From an uncultured bacterium (GTDB lineage: Bacteria; DUMJ01): a stretch of DNA of 64,000 nucleotides. How positions within the stretch are numbered: position 1 is the first letter of the stretch; every line of letters starts with the position of its first letter. The notes beneath the pieces are model-generated. The model saw nothing but the letters and a program-made list of their open reading frames with translations. It did no database searches and was not told where the DNA came from. The position numbers and the translations under genes were made by a program. Of the stretch, positions 10,935 to 18,617 are shown one piece after another. The DNA lies in the NCBI GenBank assembly GCA_937958695.1, contig CALGNK010000006.1:16932-80931 (forward strand). The letters run 5' to 3'.

Positions 10935-11287
10935 TGGTGGAGGCGGCGGGAATCGAACCCGCGTCCGAGAATGAGACGCCAAAAGGCTCCTACAGGATTA
11001 GCCTCTGTTTAGTTTTCCTTCTATAGTACCCCAGAGGCAGGGCTATAGAAGTAAGCTCACTTGTAATTTCCTCTTCCTCCTGTGAGCACTAGAGGAAGAG
11101 TTAGCCCGCTAGTGTCAGGCCATTTCCTACCTCGCAGGCTAAGGCAGGAATGACCTCCGCCTATCTAATTAGGCAGCTAATGCTAACTGATTGTCAGCAG
11201 TTATTTTTTTACCGCATTTTTACGAGCCTGCGGTGACTCGTCCTGCTCCTTTTGACCTCTCCATCCCCGTCGAATCCTTACGCCCCC
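10935..11287 (-). ncRNA. ssrA: Transfer-messenger RNA (tmRNA)
   Basis: The 5' end GGGGGCG pairs with CGCCTCC just before a genomically encoded 3' CCA, giving a 7-bp acceptor stem with one G-U pair. The T arm GCGGGTTCGATTCCCGC lies near the 3' end and GGATTCGACGGGG follows the 5' acceptor strand. Both are tmRNA hallmarks. The messenger part reads GCT GAC AAT CAG TTA GCA TTA GCT GCC TAA, a tag of ADNQLALAA. The RNA is about 353 nt, a one-piece form. Its mature 5' end overlaps the last codons and stop of smpB by 10 bases. Confidence 0.96.
11169..11198 (-). other. tmRNA tag-peptide reading frame (ADNQLALAA)
   Basis: Within ssrA, the resume codon GCT follows AATAACT. The frame encodes nine residues ending in the hydrophobic LALAA that directs tagged proteins to ClpXP-like proteases, then TAA with a second in-frame stop (TAG) two codons later. 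With the Ala carried by tmRNA the full tag would be A-ADNQLALAA. Confidence 0.88.
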
Positions 11288-11742
11288 TTGTATTCTTTTA
11301 AGGCTCTCTCTAACTCTCTTACCTTTTCTTTTTCTATAAGTAATCTCTTTTTATCTACCAGTTTCCTACCCTTAGCTAGAGCTATCTCTAATTTAGCCCT
11401 CCCTTTTTTAAAGTATACCTTTAATGGGATTATAGAATATCCTCGCAATTGACTTCTACCTGCGAGGTACTCTATCTCTTCTTTATGGAGGAGAAGCTTT
11501 CTTGTTCTATCTGGGTCTACATTATATCTACCACCTTCTTTATAAGGTGGTATATGCATATTTATTATCCAAGCTTCCCCATCTTTTATCTGTATATAAC
11601 TATCCCTTAGATTACAACTTCCTCTTCTAAGACTCTTTACCTCCGTCCCAGATAACACTATTCCTGCTTCTAGTGTTTCCTCTATATCGTAATCGTGGTA
11701 AGCCTTTCTATTAACTGTTACTACTTTCTCTTCCTCTTTCAA
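11278..11742 (-). CDS. smpB: SsrA-binding protein SmpB
   Basis: SmpB binds tmRNA and delivers it to stalled ribosomes for trans-translation. The 154-residue protein has the family segments AYHDYDIEETLEAGIVL, GTEVKSLR, NLRDSYI and the basic C-terminal tail that mimics an mRNA-decoding helix (KGRKLVDKK, then a Lys/Arg/Glu-rich helix). It lies directly upstream of ssrA, and its last codons (GGG GCG TAA) are also the first bases of the tmRNA acceptor stem. The two are almost certainly on one transcript with rpmE, from the promoter near 12001. Confidence 0.96.
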   Translation of the reverse strand: MKEEEKVVTVNRKAYHDYDIEETLEAGIVLSGTEVKSLRRGSCNLRDSYIQIKDGEAWIINMHIPPYKEGGRYNVDPDRTRKLLLHKEEIEYLAGRSQLRGYSIIPLKVYFKKGRAKLEIALAKGRKLVDKKRLLIEKEKVRELERALKEYKGA

Positions 11743-11751
11743 AACTATTCT

Positions 11752-11958
11752 TTACTCTCCTAAATTAAACTTTCTTCTAAACTTTTCTACTCTTCCTTCA
11801 GTGTCTACAATCTTCTGCTGACCTGTAAAGAATGGATGGCATTTAGAGCACGATTCTACTCTAAGTTCCTTCTTCGTAGAGCCCGTTGTAAATGTATTAC
11901 CACAAGCACATATAACTATAGCATCTCTATAATATGTAGGGTGTATATCTTTCTTCAT
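11752..11958 (-). CDS. rpmE: 50S ribosomal protein L31, zinc-binding form
   Basis: At 68 residues this is a full-length bL31. The zinc-ligand cysteines are in CACG and [10 protein letters not shown], the C+ form, and the C-terminal [16 protein letters not shown] is typical. The start has AAGGAGG a few bases upstream. It sits 9 bases before smpB. An extended -10 promoter lies 40-50 bases upstream, in the gap after alr. Confidence 0.95.
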   Translation of the reverse strand: MKKDIHPTYYRDAIVICACGNTFTTGSTKKELRVESCSKCHPFFTGQQKIVDTEGRVEKFRRKFNLGE

Positions 11959-12000
11959 TCTATCTTCTTCCTCCTTGGCACTAATTCCTTTCTAATTAAT

Positions 12001-12009
12001 ATTATATCA
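12001..12009 (-). promoter_or_regulatory. Extended -10 promoter for rpmE-smpB-ssrA
   Basis: On the minus strand the sequence reads TGATATAAT, an extended -10 (TGn plus TATAAT). It is about 43 bases before the rpmE ATG, with AAGGAGG between. No good -35 hexamer was seen, which is common for extended -10 promoters. Confidence 0.55.
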
Positions 12010-12039
12010 TAGATTTCAATGGATTTAGCGCTTTTATTA

Positions 12040-13140
12040 CTACTTAATGTATATCCTTTTTATTCTTCCTTTTAATTTCGTAATTATGCTGTACGGAATC
12101 TCTCCACATTTCTTTGCTATCTCATTAGCTGAAATTCTTTTCTCTCCTTGGTTTCCTATTATAACAACTTCATCTTCTAACCTTGCTTCAGGTATGTTAG
12201 TTAAGTCGATTATCGTATAATCCATACAAATACGTCCTAGAATAGGAGCTTTTTTCTCCCTCACTAAGACGTATCCTTTATTTGACAGCTGAAAGGGAAT
12301 CCCATCCCCGTATCCTATAGGGATTATGCCTACCCTCATGGGTTTTTCTGAGATGAAGGTTCTATCATATCCTACTGACCAATTATTTGGAATTTCTCTG
12401 ATTGAGAGTATCTTTGACTTTAAACTCATAACTGGGAGCAGTTCTATTGGGGTATCTATTTCTATAGGGTTAATTCCGTACATAGCAATTCCTACTCTTA
12501 CCATATCCATAGTAGTGTAAGGATGGAATAGTACTGCTGGACTATTGGCTATATGTCTAACGGAGAAAAAGACCTTTTCCCTTTCTAAGGTGGATATTAA
12601 CTCTAAGAATCTTCTGAATTGTAAGTCTACATATTCTTTATCAGTTCCTGCGGTACTAAAGTGACTAAATATACCTTCTAGTTTTAAATTACTTAGTGTT
12701 AATATCTCATCTATAACCCTTAATAGTTCTTCGGGTAAGAAACCAAATCTTCCCATTCCTGTATCAACTTTTATATGTATAGGTATCTCTTTATCTTCTT
12801 TTTCTCCAAATCTAGAGATTAATCTTGCAATCTCTAGATTTGATATAGATGGAGTTATCTCGTAGTTTATAATTTCCTCTATATCTTTAGGAAATATGTC
12901 GCCCATTATAAGGATAGGTTTTCTTATATTAAGTTCTCTTAGAATAATCCCTTCTTCCACATTAGCTACACCAAATCCGTCTACGTTGTCAAGGTGTACC
13001 GCTATCTCTTTGAGTCCATGCCCATAGGCATCTGCTTTTACAACAGCCATAAACTTTACATAGGGACCTATATACCCCTTTAATACCTCTATATTATGTT
13101 TTAGGTTATTAATATTAATCTCAATAATGTTCGCATTCAT
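12040..13140 (-). CDS. alr: Alanine racemase
   Basis: This PLP enzyme makes D-alanine for the cell wall. The 366-residue protein has the PLP lysine (Lys35) in VVKADAYGHG and the GYGDG phosphate-binding loop (PIGYGDGIP). VGIAMYGINP and the C-terminal GRICMDYTIIDLT segment carry other conserved residues. The ATG at 13140 matches the usual family start. No ribosome binding site precedes it, and a promoter at 13148-13176 would start transcription within a base or two of the ATG, so the mRNA may be leaderless. Confidence 0.95.
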   Translation of the reverse strand: MNANIIEININNLKHNIEVLKGYIGPYVKFMAVVKADAYGHGLKEIAVHLDNVDGFGVANVEEGIILRELNIRKPILIMGDIFPKDIEEIINYEITPSISNLEIARLISRFGEKEDKEIPIHIKVDTGMGRFGFLPEELLRVIDEILTLSNLKLEGIFSHFSTAGTDKEYVDLQFRRFLELISTLEREKVFFSVRHIANSPAVLFHPYTTMDMVRVGIAMYGINPIEIDTPIELLPVMSLKSKILSIREIPNNWSVGYDRTFISEKPMRVGIIPIGYGDGIPFQLSNKGYVLVREKKAPILGRICMDYTIIDLTNIPEARLEDEVVIIGNQGEKRISANEIAKKCGEIPYSIITKLKGRIKRIYIK

Positions 13141-13147
13141 AACAAAT

Positions 13148-13176
13148 AGTATATTACACCTAGCTCTTCAAGTAAA
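13148..13176 (-). promoter_or_regulatory. Promoter for alr, apparently giving a leaderless mRNA
   Basis: On the minus strand TTTACT (13171-13176), a 17-base spacer and TATACT (13148-13153) form a good housekeeping-sigma promoter. The expected start is about 13141, next to the alr ATG at 13140. Confidence 0.6.
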
Positions 13177-13183
13177 CTATTAT

Positions 13184-14044
13184 TTAAAACCTTGATACAA
13201 TCCTTTTTAACTCTAGCGCCTTTTTATAAACCTGATTCTTCGGCAGATTGAAATCTCTAGATACTCTTTCTATAGCTTTTTTTAAAGTAATATTTTCTTT
13301 AACTATGAAATTTATTAGTAATGCTTCTATGCTTGTTTCGAGTCTATCTTCTTGGGGAGTTTCCTCTTTGTTATATACTATTACTGTATATTCTCCTACA
13401 TTAGTCTTTGTGTCATTTTTTAAGTTTTCCAGCACAACTTTTATATCTCCTACATAGGATCTTTCAAAGACTTTGGTAAGTTCACAAAAGAAACATACAG
13501 TAGCATTGGGCAATTCTTTAGCTATAAGTTCAGCAAGGGATATTATTCTCTTTGGTGATTCATATAATACTACTGTCTCTATCCCTTTTACTTTTATATC
13601 TCTTATTACCTTTTCTCTTTCTGATTCTTTCTTAGGTAAAAATCCTAAAAATAGAAAATGATTTATAGGTATTCCAGATACAGATAGAGCTGTCATAACA
13701 GCTGATGGACCAGGTATTGGAACAACCTCTATTCCTCTTTCTCTTGCATCTTTTACAATTCTGTATCCAGGGTCTGATATGCATGGCGTTCCAGCGTTAG
13801 ATACTAAAGCTATATCCATTCCTTTCTCAGTGATATAGTTTATGAGTAACTTGGACCTTTCTTCCTCATTATATTTATGATAAGAGATCAATTTGGTTTT
13901 TATATTATAATGTTTTAAAAGTATCGATGTATGTCTAGTGTCCTCAGCAGCTATCAAGTCACAGTTACTTAGGACCTCTACAGCCCTATAGGTAATATCT
14001 TTTAGATTACCTATAGGTGTAGCTACTACATAGAGTTTCCCCAT
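13184..14044 (-). CDS. rsmI: 16S rRNA (cytidine1402-2'-O)-methyltransferase
   Basis: RsmI methylates the ribose of C1402 in the decoding region of 16S rRNA. The 286-residue protein has the tetrapyrrole-methylase fold motifs LYVVATPIGNLKDIT, AEDTRHTSILL, LVSNAGTPCISDPG and VPIPGPSAVMTAL. The C-terminal helical domain is also present. It lies 2 bases after an m7G1405-type methyltransferase gene and both act on helix 44, which suggests a small decoding-site modification operon with tgt. Confidence 0.95.
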   Translation of the reverse strand: MGKLYVVATPIGNLKDITYRAVEVLSNCDLIAAEDTRHTSILLKHYNIKTKLISYHKYNEEERSKLLINYITEKGMDIALVSNAGTPCISDPGYRIVKDARERGIEVVPIPGPSAVMTALSVSGIPINHFLFLGFLPKKESEREKVIRDIKVKGIETVVLYESPKRIISLAELIAKELPNATVCFFCELTKVFERSYVGDIKVVLENLKNDTKTNVGEYTVIVYNKEETPQEDRLETSIEALLINFIVKENITLKKAIERVSRDFNLPKNQVYKKALELKRIVSRF

Positions 14045-14046
14045 TT

Positions 14047-14838
14047 TTATCTCCTTTTTAATAGAATATAAAACATTTCATTCCCTAAGATAAGCTTCTC
14101 TAAAATTTTATATCTCTCTTTAAAAACTGGCTCGAAGATTCTACTGTAGTTCTTTAACATACCTTTTTCCTTTCCACTAATACTCTTTAGAGGAAAGGAA
14201 ACTATTATAAATTTACTATTAAGTCTACTTATTAATTTTAGAGAGAGGCCTCTTCTTATTCGCTCAGCTATAGGAAGAAATTTGAGTATAAAACATATAT
14301 CTGCCTGATCTTCAATATCTTCAAAAAGTATATCTTTTCTCTTGGCTAGCCTTGGATAACCCAAGATGTCTAAGAACTCATTTATAACCTCTATCAATTT
14401 AGAGTCTATATCATAGGCATAGTATAATATAGCTCCTTGTATATTCATAAATGGTATAGAGAAAGGATTAAGTCCGCAGGCTAAATCTAGTATAGAATTT
14501 GGTTTTTCAGTAACTTTGAATATCTCTCTATAGATATCTTCATATACATCTAACCTTTCTCTAGTAGAGTGGTGTAGTTGTAGAATTTTATTTGCTGTCT
14601 CTTTTATATTTCCTTCTCCGCTTTTTAACATTAAAAGTAATTTTTGGGCCCCTTCAATATCCCGTCTGTTTAAAAATGCCCCATAGATCTGGTGGAGTTT
14701 GTTTTTGACCGCCTTTACCAAGATCTTCTCGTTTTTATATTTTGGCAATTCTATATTAATTATCTCTAGGATTGTTTTTTCATTTATATCTTTATATTTG
14801 CTAGAAGACCTTATCTTTTCTAAAATCTCTTCTATCAC
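14047..14838 (-). CDS. 16S rRNA m7G1405-type methyltransferase (FmrO/ArmA/Rmt family)
   Basis: This 263-residue protein matches the family that methylates N7 of G1405 in 16S rRNA, which blocks 4,6-linked aminoglycosides such as gentamicin. Family features include an N-terminal helical domain, STRERLDVYEDIYREIF, the AdoMet-binding motif SILDLACGLNPFSIPF, YAYDID, the FILKFLPIAER segment and IVSFPLKSISGKEKGM. In known members these last two segments match KxLP.lE and VVSFPxxSLxGR. GTG overlaps the tgt stop by one base (TAGTG), with AAGGA upstream. The gene has the base composition of its neighbours and no mobile element nearby, so it looks native rather than recently acquired. Confidence 0.82.
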   Translation of the reverse strand: MIEEILEKIRSSSKYKDINEKTILEIINIELPKYKNEKILVKAVKNKLHQIYGAFLNRRDIEGAQKLLLMLKSGEGNIKETANKILQLHHSTRERLDVYEDIYREIFKVTEKPNSILDLACGLNPFSIPFMNIQGAILYYAYDIDSKLIEVINEFLDILGYPRLAKRKDILFEDIEDQADICFILKFLPIAERIRRGLSLKLISRLNSKFIIVSFPLKSISGKEKGMLKNYSRIFEPVFKERYKILEKLILGNEMFYILLKRR

Positions 14839-15911
14839 TATTCCTTCTCTTTTATAAGTCTTATAATCTCATTGTAAAAATACAAGTTATGAATAGTGGC
14901 TAGTCTAAATGCTAAGCAATCTTCTAGTTCAAAAAGATGATGTATATAAGCTCTAGAAAAATTTCTACAGGTGTAACAGTTACAGTATTCAGATATAGGT
15001 TTTTCGTCTCTGGTATATTTTTCTTCCTTTATAAATATATTCGTATAGAAGTTCCTCTCTTTTAGATCTACTTCTGGATTGAATACATATAACTTACCAT
15101 GTCTAGCCTCTCTTGTTGGCACAACACAGTCAAAGAGGTCATAGCCAAGTTCTGCACATATAACAATGTTTTCTGGCTTTCCTATACCCATTGCATATTT
15201 AGGAAGGTTATCGGGCATCAGTTTAGCTGTGTACTCTAAGATGTCTATTAAAAGATTCCCCTTCTTATCCAAGGGCCAGCCTCCAAATCCATATCCATCA
15301 AATCCTATCTCTATAAGCGAATCAGCACATCTCTTCCTTAACTCTTTATCTTTTCCACCTTGTATTATTCCAAAGATAAGGGGATGTTGATCTTTAGGAT
15401 GCTGGTCTAAAAGTCTATTATACTCATATTTACACCTTTGAGCCCACCTAATAGTGCTATCTACGGATAACTTATTAATCTCAGGTGAGTCATCTGGGTG
15501 AGTACAATAGTCTAAGCACATAATTATATCAGAGCCACATATGTATTGAGCTTGGATACATTTCTCCGGTGTAAGTTCTATCTTTTCCTTAGAAGATGGT
15601 CTAAAGATTATACCTTCGTCTGTTATTGTTCCATATTTTGTGTTCTCTCTTAGCATAGAAAATACTTGAAATCCTCCAGAATCGGTAAGAATAATACCAT
15701 CCCAGTTTATAAATCTATGTAGACCTCCTAAATCCTTAATTACGCTAATCCCTGGATTCCTCATAAGGTGTAGTATATTTGTTACTACACCTTGGGTGTT
15801 AACATTGTGAAGGTCTTCTTTATCTAGGGAACGGACAACTCCATTTGTACTATCGGGGAAAAATGCCGGTAATTTTATATGCCCACTTGGTAGATTTAAA
15901 CTCTTTGCCAT
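14838..15911 (-). CDS. tgt: tRNA-guanine transglycosylase family protein, divergent
   Basis: Tgt swaps guanine at anticodon position 34 for a 7-deazaguanine in queuosine synthesis. The 357-residue TIM barrel has DSGGFQ (Asp77), GIIQGG (181-186), the nucleophile region FDCVVPTREARHG (Asp261) and the zinc site C310-x-C312-xx-C315 with a His in TIHN. The loop that normally reads GGLAVGE in bacterial enzymes, and which holds the base, is FGGWPLDKKGN (209-219) here, so the substrate may differ. I see no other queuosine gene in the window. The promoter is just upstream. Confidence 0.85.
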   Translation of the reverse strand: MAKSLNLPSGHIKLPAFFPDSTNGVVRSLDKEDLHNVNTQGVVTNILHLMRNPGISVIKDLGGLHRFINWDGIILTDSGGFQVFSMLRENTKYGTITDEGIIFRPSSKEKIELTPEKCIQAQYICGSDIIMCLDYCTHPDDSPEINKLSVDSTIRWAQRCKYEYNRLLDQHPKDQHPLIFGIIQGGKDKELRKRCADSLIEIGFDGYGFGGWPLDKKGNLLIDILEYTAKLMPDNLPKYAMGIGKPENIVICAELGYDLFDCVVPTREARHGKLYVFNPEVDLKERNFYTNIFIKEEKYTRDEKPISEYCNCYTCRNFSRAYIHHLFELEDCLAFRLATIHNLYFYNEIIRLIKEKE

Positions 15912-15937
15912 GGATGCCTCTTAATGTTTCTAGGTTT

Positions 15938-15946
15938 ATTATAACA
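15938..15946 (-). promoter_or_regulatory. Extended -10 promoter for tgt operon
   Basis: The minus strand reads TGTTATAAT (TGn plus TATAAT), about 27 bases before the tgt ATG. It lies in the divergent gap between tgt and the PhoU-like gene. Confidence 0.45.
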
Positions 15947-16037
15947 TAAACTTTATATATTGCCCATAATGATATAGGTTTGTTTGTATAGTATAATGAT
16001 TACCGTTAAAGTAAAAAAATAATATATTAGATAGGAG

Positions 16038-16409
16038 GTGGAACTGAAGATTTCTGATAGGGTAGAGTTTACCGAGTATGCGAAAAAAGACCTTCAGGAA
16101 TTAAAAGGACTTATCTTGGAAAACTTGAATGAGTCCTTTGATATGGTTAGGGAGAGCGATATATCTAACCTTGATAGCGTATATTCTAGAGAGGAGAAAA
16201 TAGATCTAAAAGTTAAAGAGTCTAAAGATAGCCATTTAGAAAGAATGAAACAGGGTATTTGTCTTCCAATGGCAGGGGTAATATATACAGATATATTAAC
16301 AGATTTAGAGAGGATTAGTGATCACTGTATGAATATAGCTCAAGAATTTCACGAGATCAACCTAGTAAAGAAAAATAGGAAAATAGATAGACTCTTGCCA
16401 AGTATCTAA
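16038..16409 (+). CDS. Single-repeat PhoU-like domain protein (start uncertain)
   Basis: The product (about 120 residues) carries one PhoU helical repeat with the signature LERISDHCMNIAQ near residues 90-102. PhoU proper has two repeats and about 220 residues. This one is closest in pattern to the C-terminal PhoU domain of Na/phosphate cotransporters (FTEYAKKDLQEL, ...EEKIDLKVKESKDSHLERM). It may be a stand-alone regulator or a remnant; no transporter part is visible upstream. AGGAGGTG at 16033-16040 is a strong ribosome binding site, but GTG 16038 lies inside it. CTG at 16044 is the better-spaced codon, so a CTG start is possible. Confidence 0.6.
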   Translation: MELKISDRVEFTEYAKKDLQELKGLILENLNESFDMVRESDISNLDSVYSREEKIDLKVKESKDSHLERMKQGICLPMAGVIYTDILTDLERISDHCMNIAQEFHEINLVKKNRKIDRLLPSI

Positions 16410-16423
16410 CTATATGATATACT
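16395..16423 (+). promoter_or_regulatory. Promoter for the rpsB operon
   Basis: TTGCCA (16395-16400), a 17-base spacer and TATACT (16418-16423) form a near-consensus housekeeping promoter overlapping the end of the PhoU-like gene. Transcription would start near 16430, leaving a leader of about 77 bases before rpsB. Confidence 0.75.
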
Positions 16424-16440
16424 TTCACAAGAATTAGCAT

Positions 16441-16496
16441 GTCTCACGTCTCTAAGTCCACTTTGTGTGGCAGTGAGGCAGAAGTTTAACTTAGAG
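16441..16496 (+). promoter_or_regulatory. Structured rpsB leader, candidate ribosomal-protein autoregulatory element
   Basis: Three helices can be drawn. GTCTCAC (16441-16447) pairs with GTGAGGC (16473-16479), and CCAC (16458-16461) pairs with GTGG (16467-16470). CTCTAAGT (16450-16457) pairs perfectly with ACTTAGAG (16489-16496). The third crosses the first, so a pseudoknot is possible, and it runs into the GAGGAGGAG ribosome binding site of rpsB. This is the kind of layout used for S2 autoregulation in other bacteria; the assignment here is inference. Confidence 0.5.
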
Positions 16497-16507
16497 GAGG
16501 AGAATGT

Positions 16508-17302
16508 ATGGCAATAGTAACTATTAAGCAACTTTTAGAAGCAGGTGTCCATTTTGGACATCAGACTAAACGTTGGAATCCCAAGATGAAACCGTATATC
16601 TTTGCTGAGCGTAATGGGATTCACATAATAGACCTTCAAAAAACTGTAGTTTGTATGGAGAAGGCTTATGATGTGGTAAGGGATGTCTCTGGTAATGGGG
16701 GAAAGGTTCTCTTTGTTGGTACTAAAAAGCAGGCCTATGAGGTTGTAAAGACTGAAGCTGAGAGATGCGGAATGCCTTATGTGAACCAGAGATGGCTAGG
16801 AGGTCTCTTAACCAATTTCCAAACGATTAGGAGAAGTGTAGAGAAGCTAAAGAGACTGAGAGAGGAGCGGGATAGTGGTTTATGGGAATCCTATACAAAG
16901 AGGGAGAGAAAACACTTAGAGATCGAACTTAATAGACTTGAGAAGTATATAGGTGGTATAGAGAACCTCTCTAATTTGCCTGAGCTTCTTTTTATAGTGG
17001 ATACCAAAAAAGAAGAAAATGCGGTTAAGGAAGCTAGAAGACTTGGGATTCCTATTGTAGGTGTAGTTGACACGAATGGTGATCCAGAGGTAATAGATTA
17101 TCCAATCCCTGGAAACGATGATGCTATTAGGGCTATAAGATTGTACTGTAGCAAGATAGCCGATGCGGTTCTTGAGGGTGTAGGTATGAGGAAGGAAGAG
17201 GTTGAAGAGGAAATGACAGAGATGCCAAGTATAGAAGAGATTTCTATAGAAGAAATCGAAGAAAAAGTTGCTAGTGAATACGAGGAGGAGACGTTAGATT
17301 GA
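16508..17302 (+). CDS. rpsB: 30S ribosomal protein S2
   Basis: uS2 is a small-subunit protein needed for S1 binding. The 264-residue sequence has the family segments [51 protein letters not shown] and GVVDTNGDP. The acidic C-terminal tail (about 40 residues, many Glu) is longer than usual. ATG follows GAGGAGGAG. It leads the classic rpsB-tsf-pyrH-frr-uppS-cdsA series and its stop overlaps the tsf start. Confidence 0.98.
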   Translation: MAIVTIKQLLEAGVHFGHQTKRWNPKMKPYIFAERNGIHIIDLQKTVVCMEKAYDVVRDVSGNGGKVLFVGTKKQAYEVVKTEAERCGMPYVNQRWLGGLLTNFQTIRRSVEKLKRLREERDSGLWESYTKRERKHLEIELNRLEKYIGGIENLSNLPELLFIVDTKKEENAVKEARRLGIPIVGVVDTNGDPEVIDYPIPGNDDAIRAIRLYCSKIADAVLEGVGMRKEEVEEEMTEMPSIEEISIEEIEEKVASEYEEETLD

Positions 17303-17895
17303 GTATCAATATGGATTTAATAAAGGAACTTAGAGAAAAAACAGGGGCAGGGGTAATGGATTGTAAGAAGGCTCTTATTTCTGCTAATGGGGATTTAGAT
17401 AAGGCTATTGAGATACTTAGAAAAGAAGGGATTGCGGTAGCAGAAAAGAAGGGCGCTAGGATTGCTAAAGAGGGAAGGATAGAGAGTTATATACATCCAG
17501 GAAGTAAAATCGGTGTTCTTGTTGAAATTAATTGTGAAACAGATTTTGTTGCTAGGACAGATGAATTTAAGAATTTAGCTAAAGAGATAGCTATGCAGAT
17601 AGCAGCAAGTAGTCCTAGATATATATCTCCGAGTGATGTCCCTCAGGATGTTTTGGATAAGGAAAAAGAAATATATGCTACCCAAGCTAGAAATGAAGGT
17701 AAACCTGAAAGGGTTATAGATAGGATTGTTGAGGGAAGAATAGAGAAGTTCTATCAAGAAGTGTGTCTTTTAGAACAACCCTGGATTAGAGACCCAGAGA
17801 AGAGGATAAAAGACCTTATCAATGAGACTATAGCTAGGTTAGGTGAAAATATTGTAATTAGGAGATTTGTCAGGTTTGAGCTAGGGAAAGATTGA
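17299..17895 (+). CDS. tsf: Elongation factor Ts (short form)
   Basis: EF-Ts exchanges GDP for GTP on EF-Tu. This 198-residue version is the short form seen in Thermus and similar bacteria, with the N-terminal UBA-like domain ([20 protein letters not shown]) and the TDFVAR motif of the core. It lacks the second core subdomain found in E. coli. TTG at 17299 is chosen because GAGGAGGAG at 17282-17290 is 8 bases upstream; the ATG at 17311 is too far. TTG overlaps the rpsB stop by 4 bases. Confidence 0.96.
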   Translation: MSINMDLIKELREKTGAGVMDCKKALISANGDLDKAIEILRKEGIAVAEKKGARIAKEGRIESYIHPGSKIGVLVEINCETDFVARTDEFKNLAKEIAMQIAASSPRYISPSDVPQDVLDKEKEIYATQARNEGKPERVIDRIVEGRIEKFYQEVCLLEQPWIRDPEKRIKDLINETIARLGENIVIRRFVRFELGKD

Positions 17896-18611
17896 TGAGT
17901 GAAGAAATAAAGTATAAAAGAATCTTACTTAAATTGAGTGGTGAGGCTTTTAGAGAAGATTCTGAACCTATAGGGTACTCTTCTTTAACAAGAATTGCTG
18001 AAGAGATTGAGTCTATATATAAGCTTGGAGTTCAGATAGCTATAGTAGTTGGTGGAGGTAATGTTATTAGAGGCATTACCTCCAGTTCACTTTCTATAGA
18101 TAGGGCAACTGCAGATTATATGGGTATGTTAGCTACTGTTATAAATGCCTTAGCATTGCAAGCGCGTTTGGAGTCTATGGATATACCGACTAGGGTTCAG
18201 ACTTCTATAGAGATGAGGCAGGTTGCTGAACCATACATACGTAGAAGAGCTATAAGGCATCTGGAGAAGGGAAGGGTGGTTATATTTGGGGGAGGCACAG
18301 GTAATCCATTCTTTAGCACAGATACCGCTGCTGCTTTAAGGGCTGCCGAAATTAGCGCAGAAATTATGATAAAAGCTACTAAGGTAGATGGGATATATGA
18401 CTCTGATCCAATTAGAAACCCTAGTGCAGTTAGATACCCAGAGATAAAATATATGGATATACTGAGTAAAGAGTTAAAGGTTATGGATGCCACAGCAGTA
18501 TCTCTCTGTATGGAAAATAAGATTCCAATAATAGTATTTAATATATCAGAGAAAGGAAACCTTAGAAGGCTTATCTGTGGAGAAAAGATAGGAACTCTAG
18601 TAAAGGGGTGA
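17895..18611 (+). CDS. pyrH: Uridylate kinase
   Basis: PyrH phosphorylates UMP to UDP. The 238-residue protein of the amino-acid-kinase fold has [12 protein letters not shown], the glycine-rich [10 protein letters not shown], and [15 protein letters not shown]. The UMP/ATP site segment [13 protein letters not shown] and the ending GEKIGTLV are also present. ATG at 17895 overlaps the tsf stop (TGATG), with AGGGAAAG upstream. Six bases separate it from frr. Confidence 0.97.
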   Translation: MSEEIKYKRILLKLSGEAFREDSEPIGYSSLTRIAEEIESIYKLGVQIAIVVGGGNVIRGITSSSLSIDRATADYMGMLATVINALALQARLESMDIPTRVQTSIEMRQVAEPYIRRRAIRHLEKGRVVIFGGGTGNPFFSTDTAAALRAAEISAEIMIKATKVDGIYDSDPIRNPSAVRYPEIKYMDILSKELKVMDATAVSLCMENKIPIIVFNISEKGNLRRLICGEKIGTLVKG

Positions 18612-18617
18612 GAAGAT

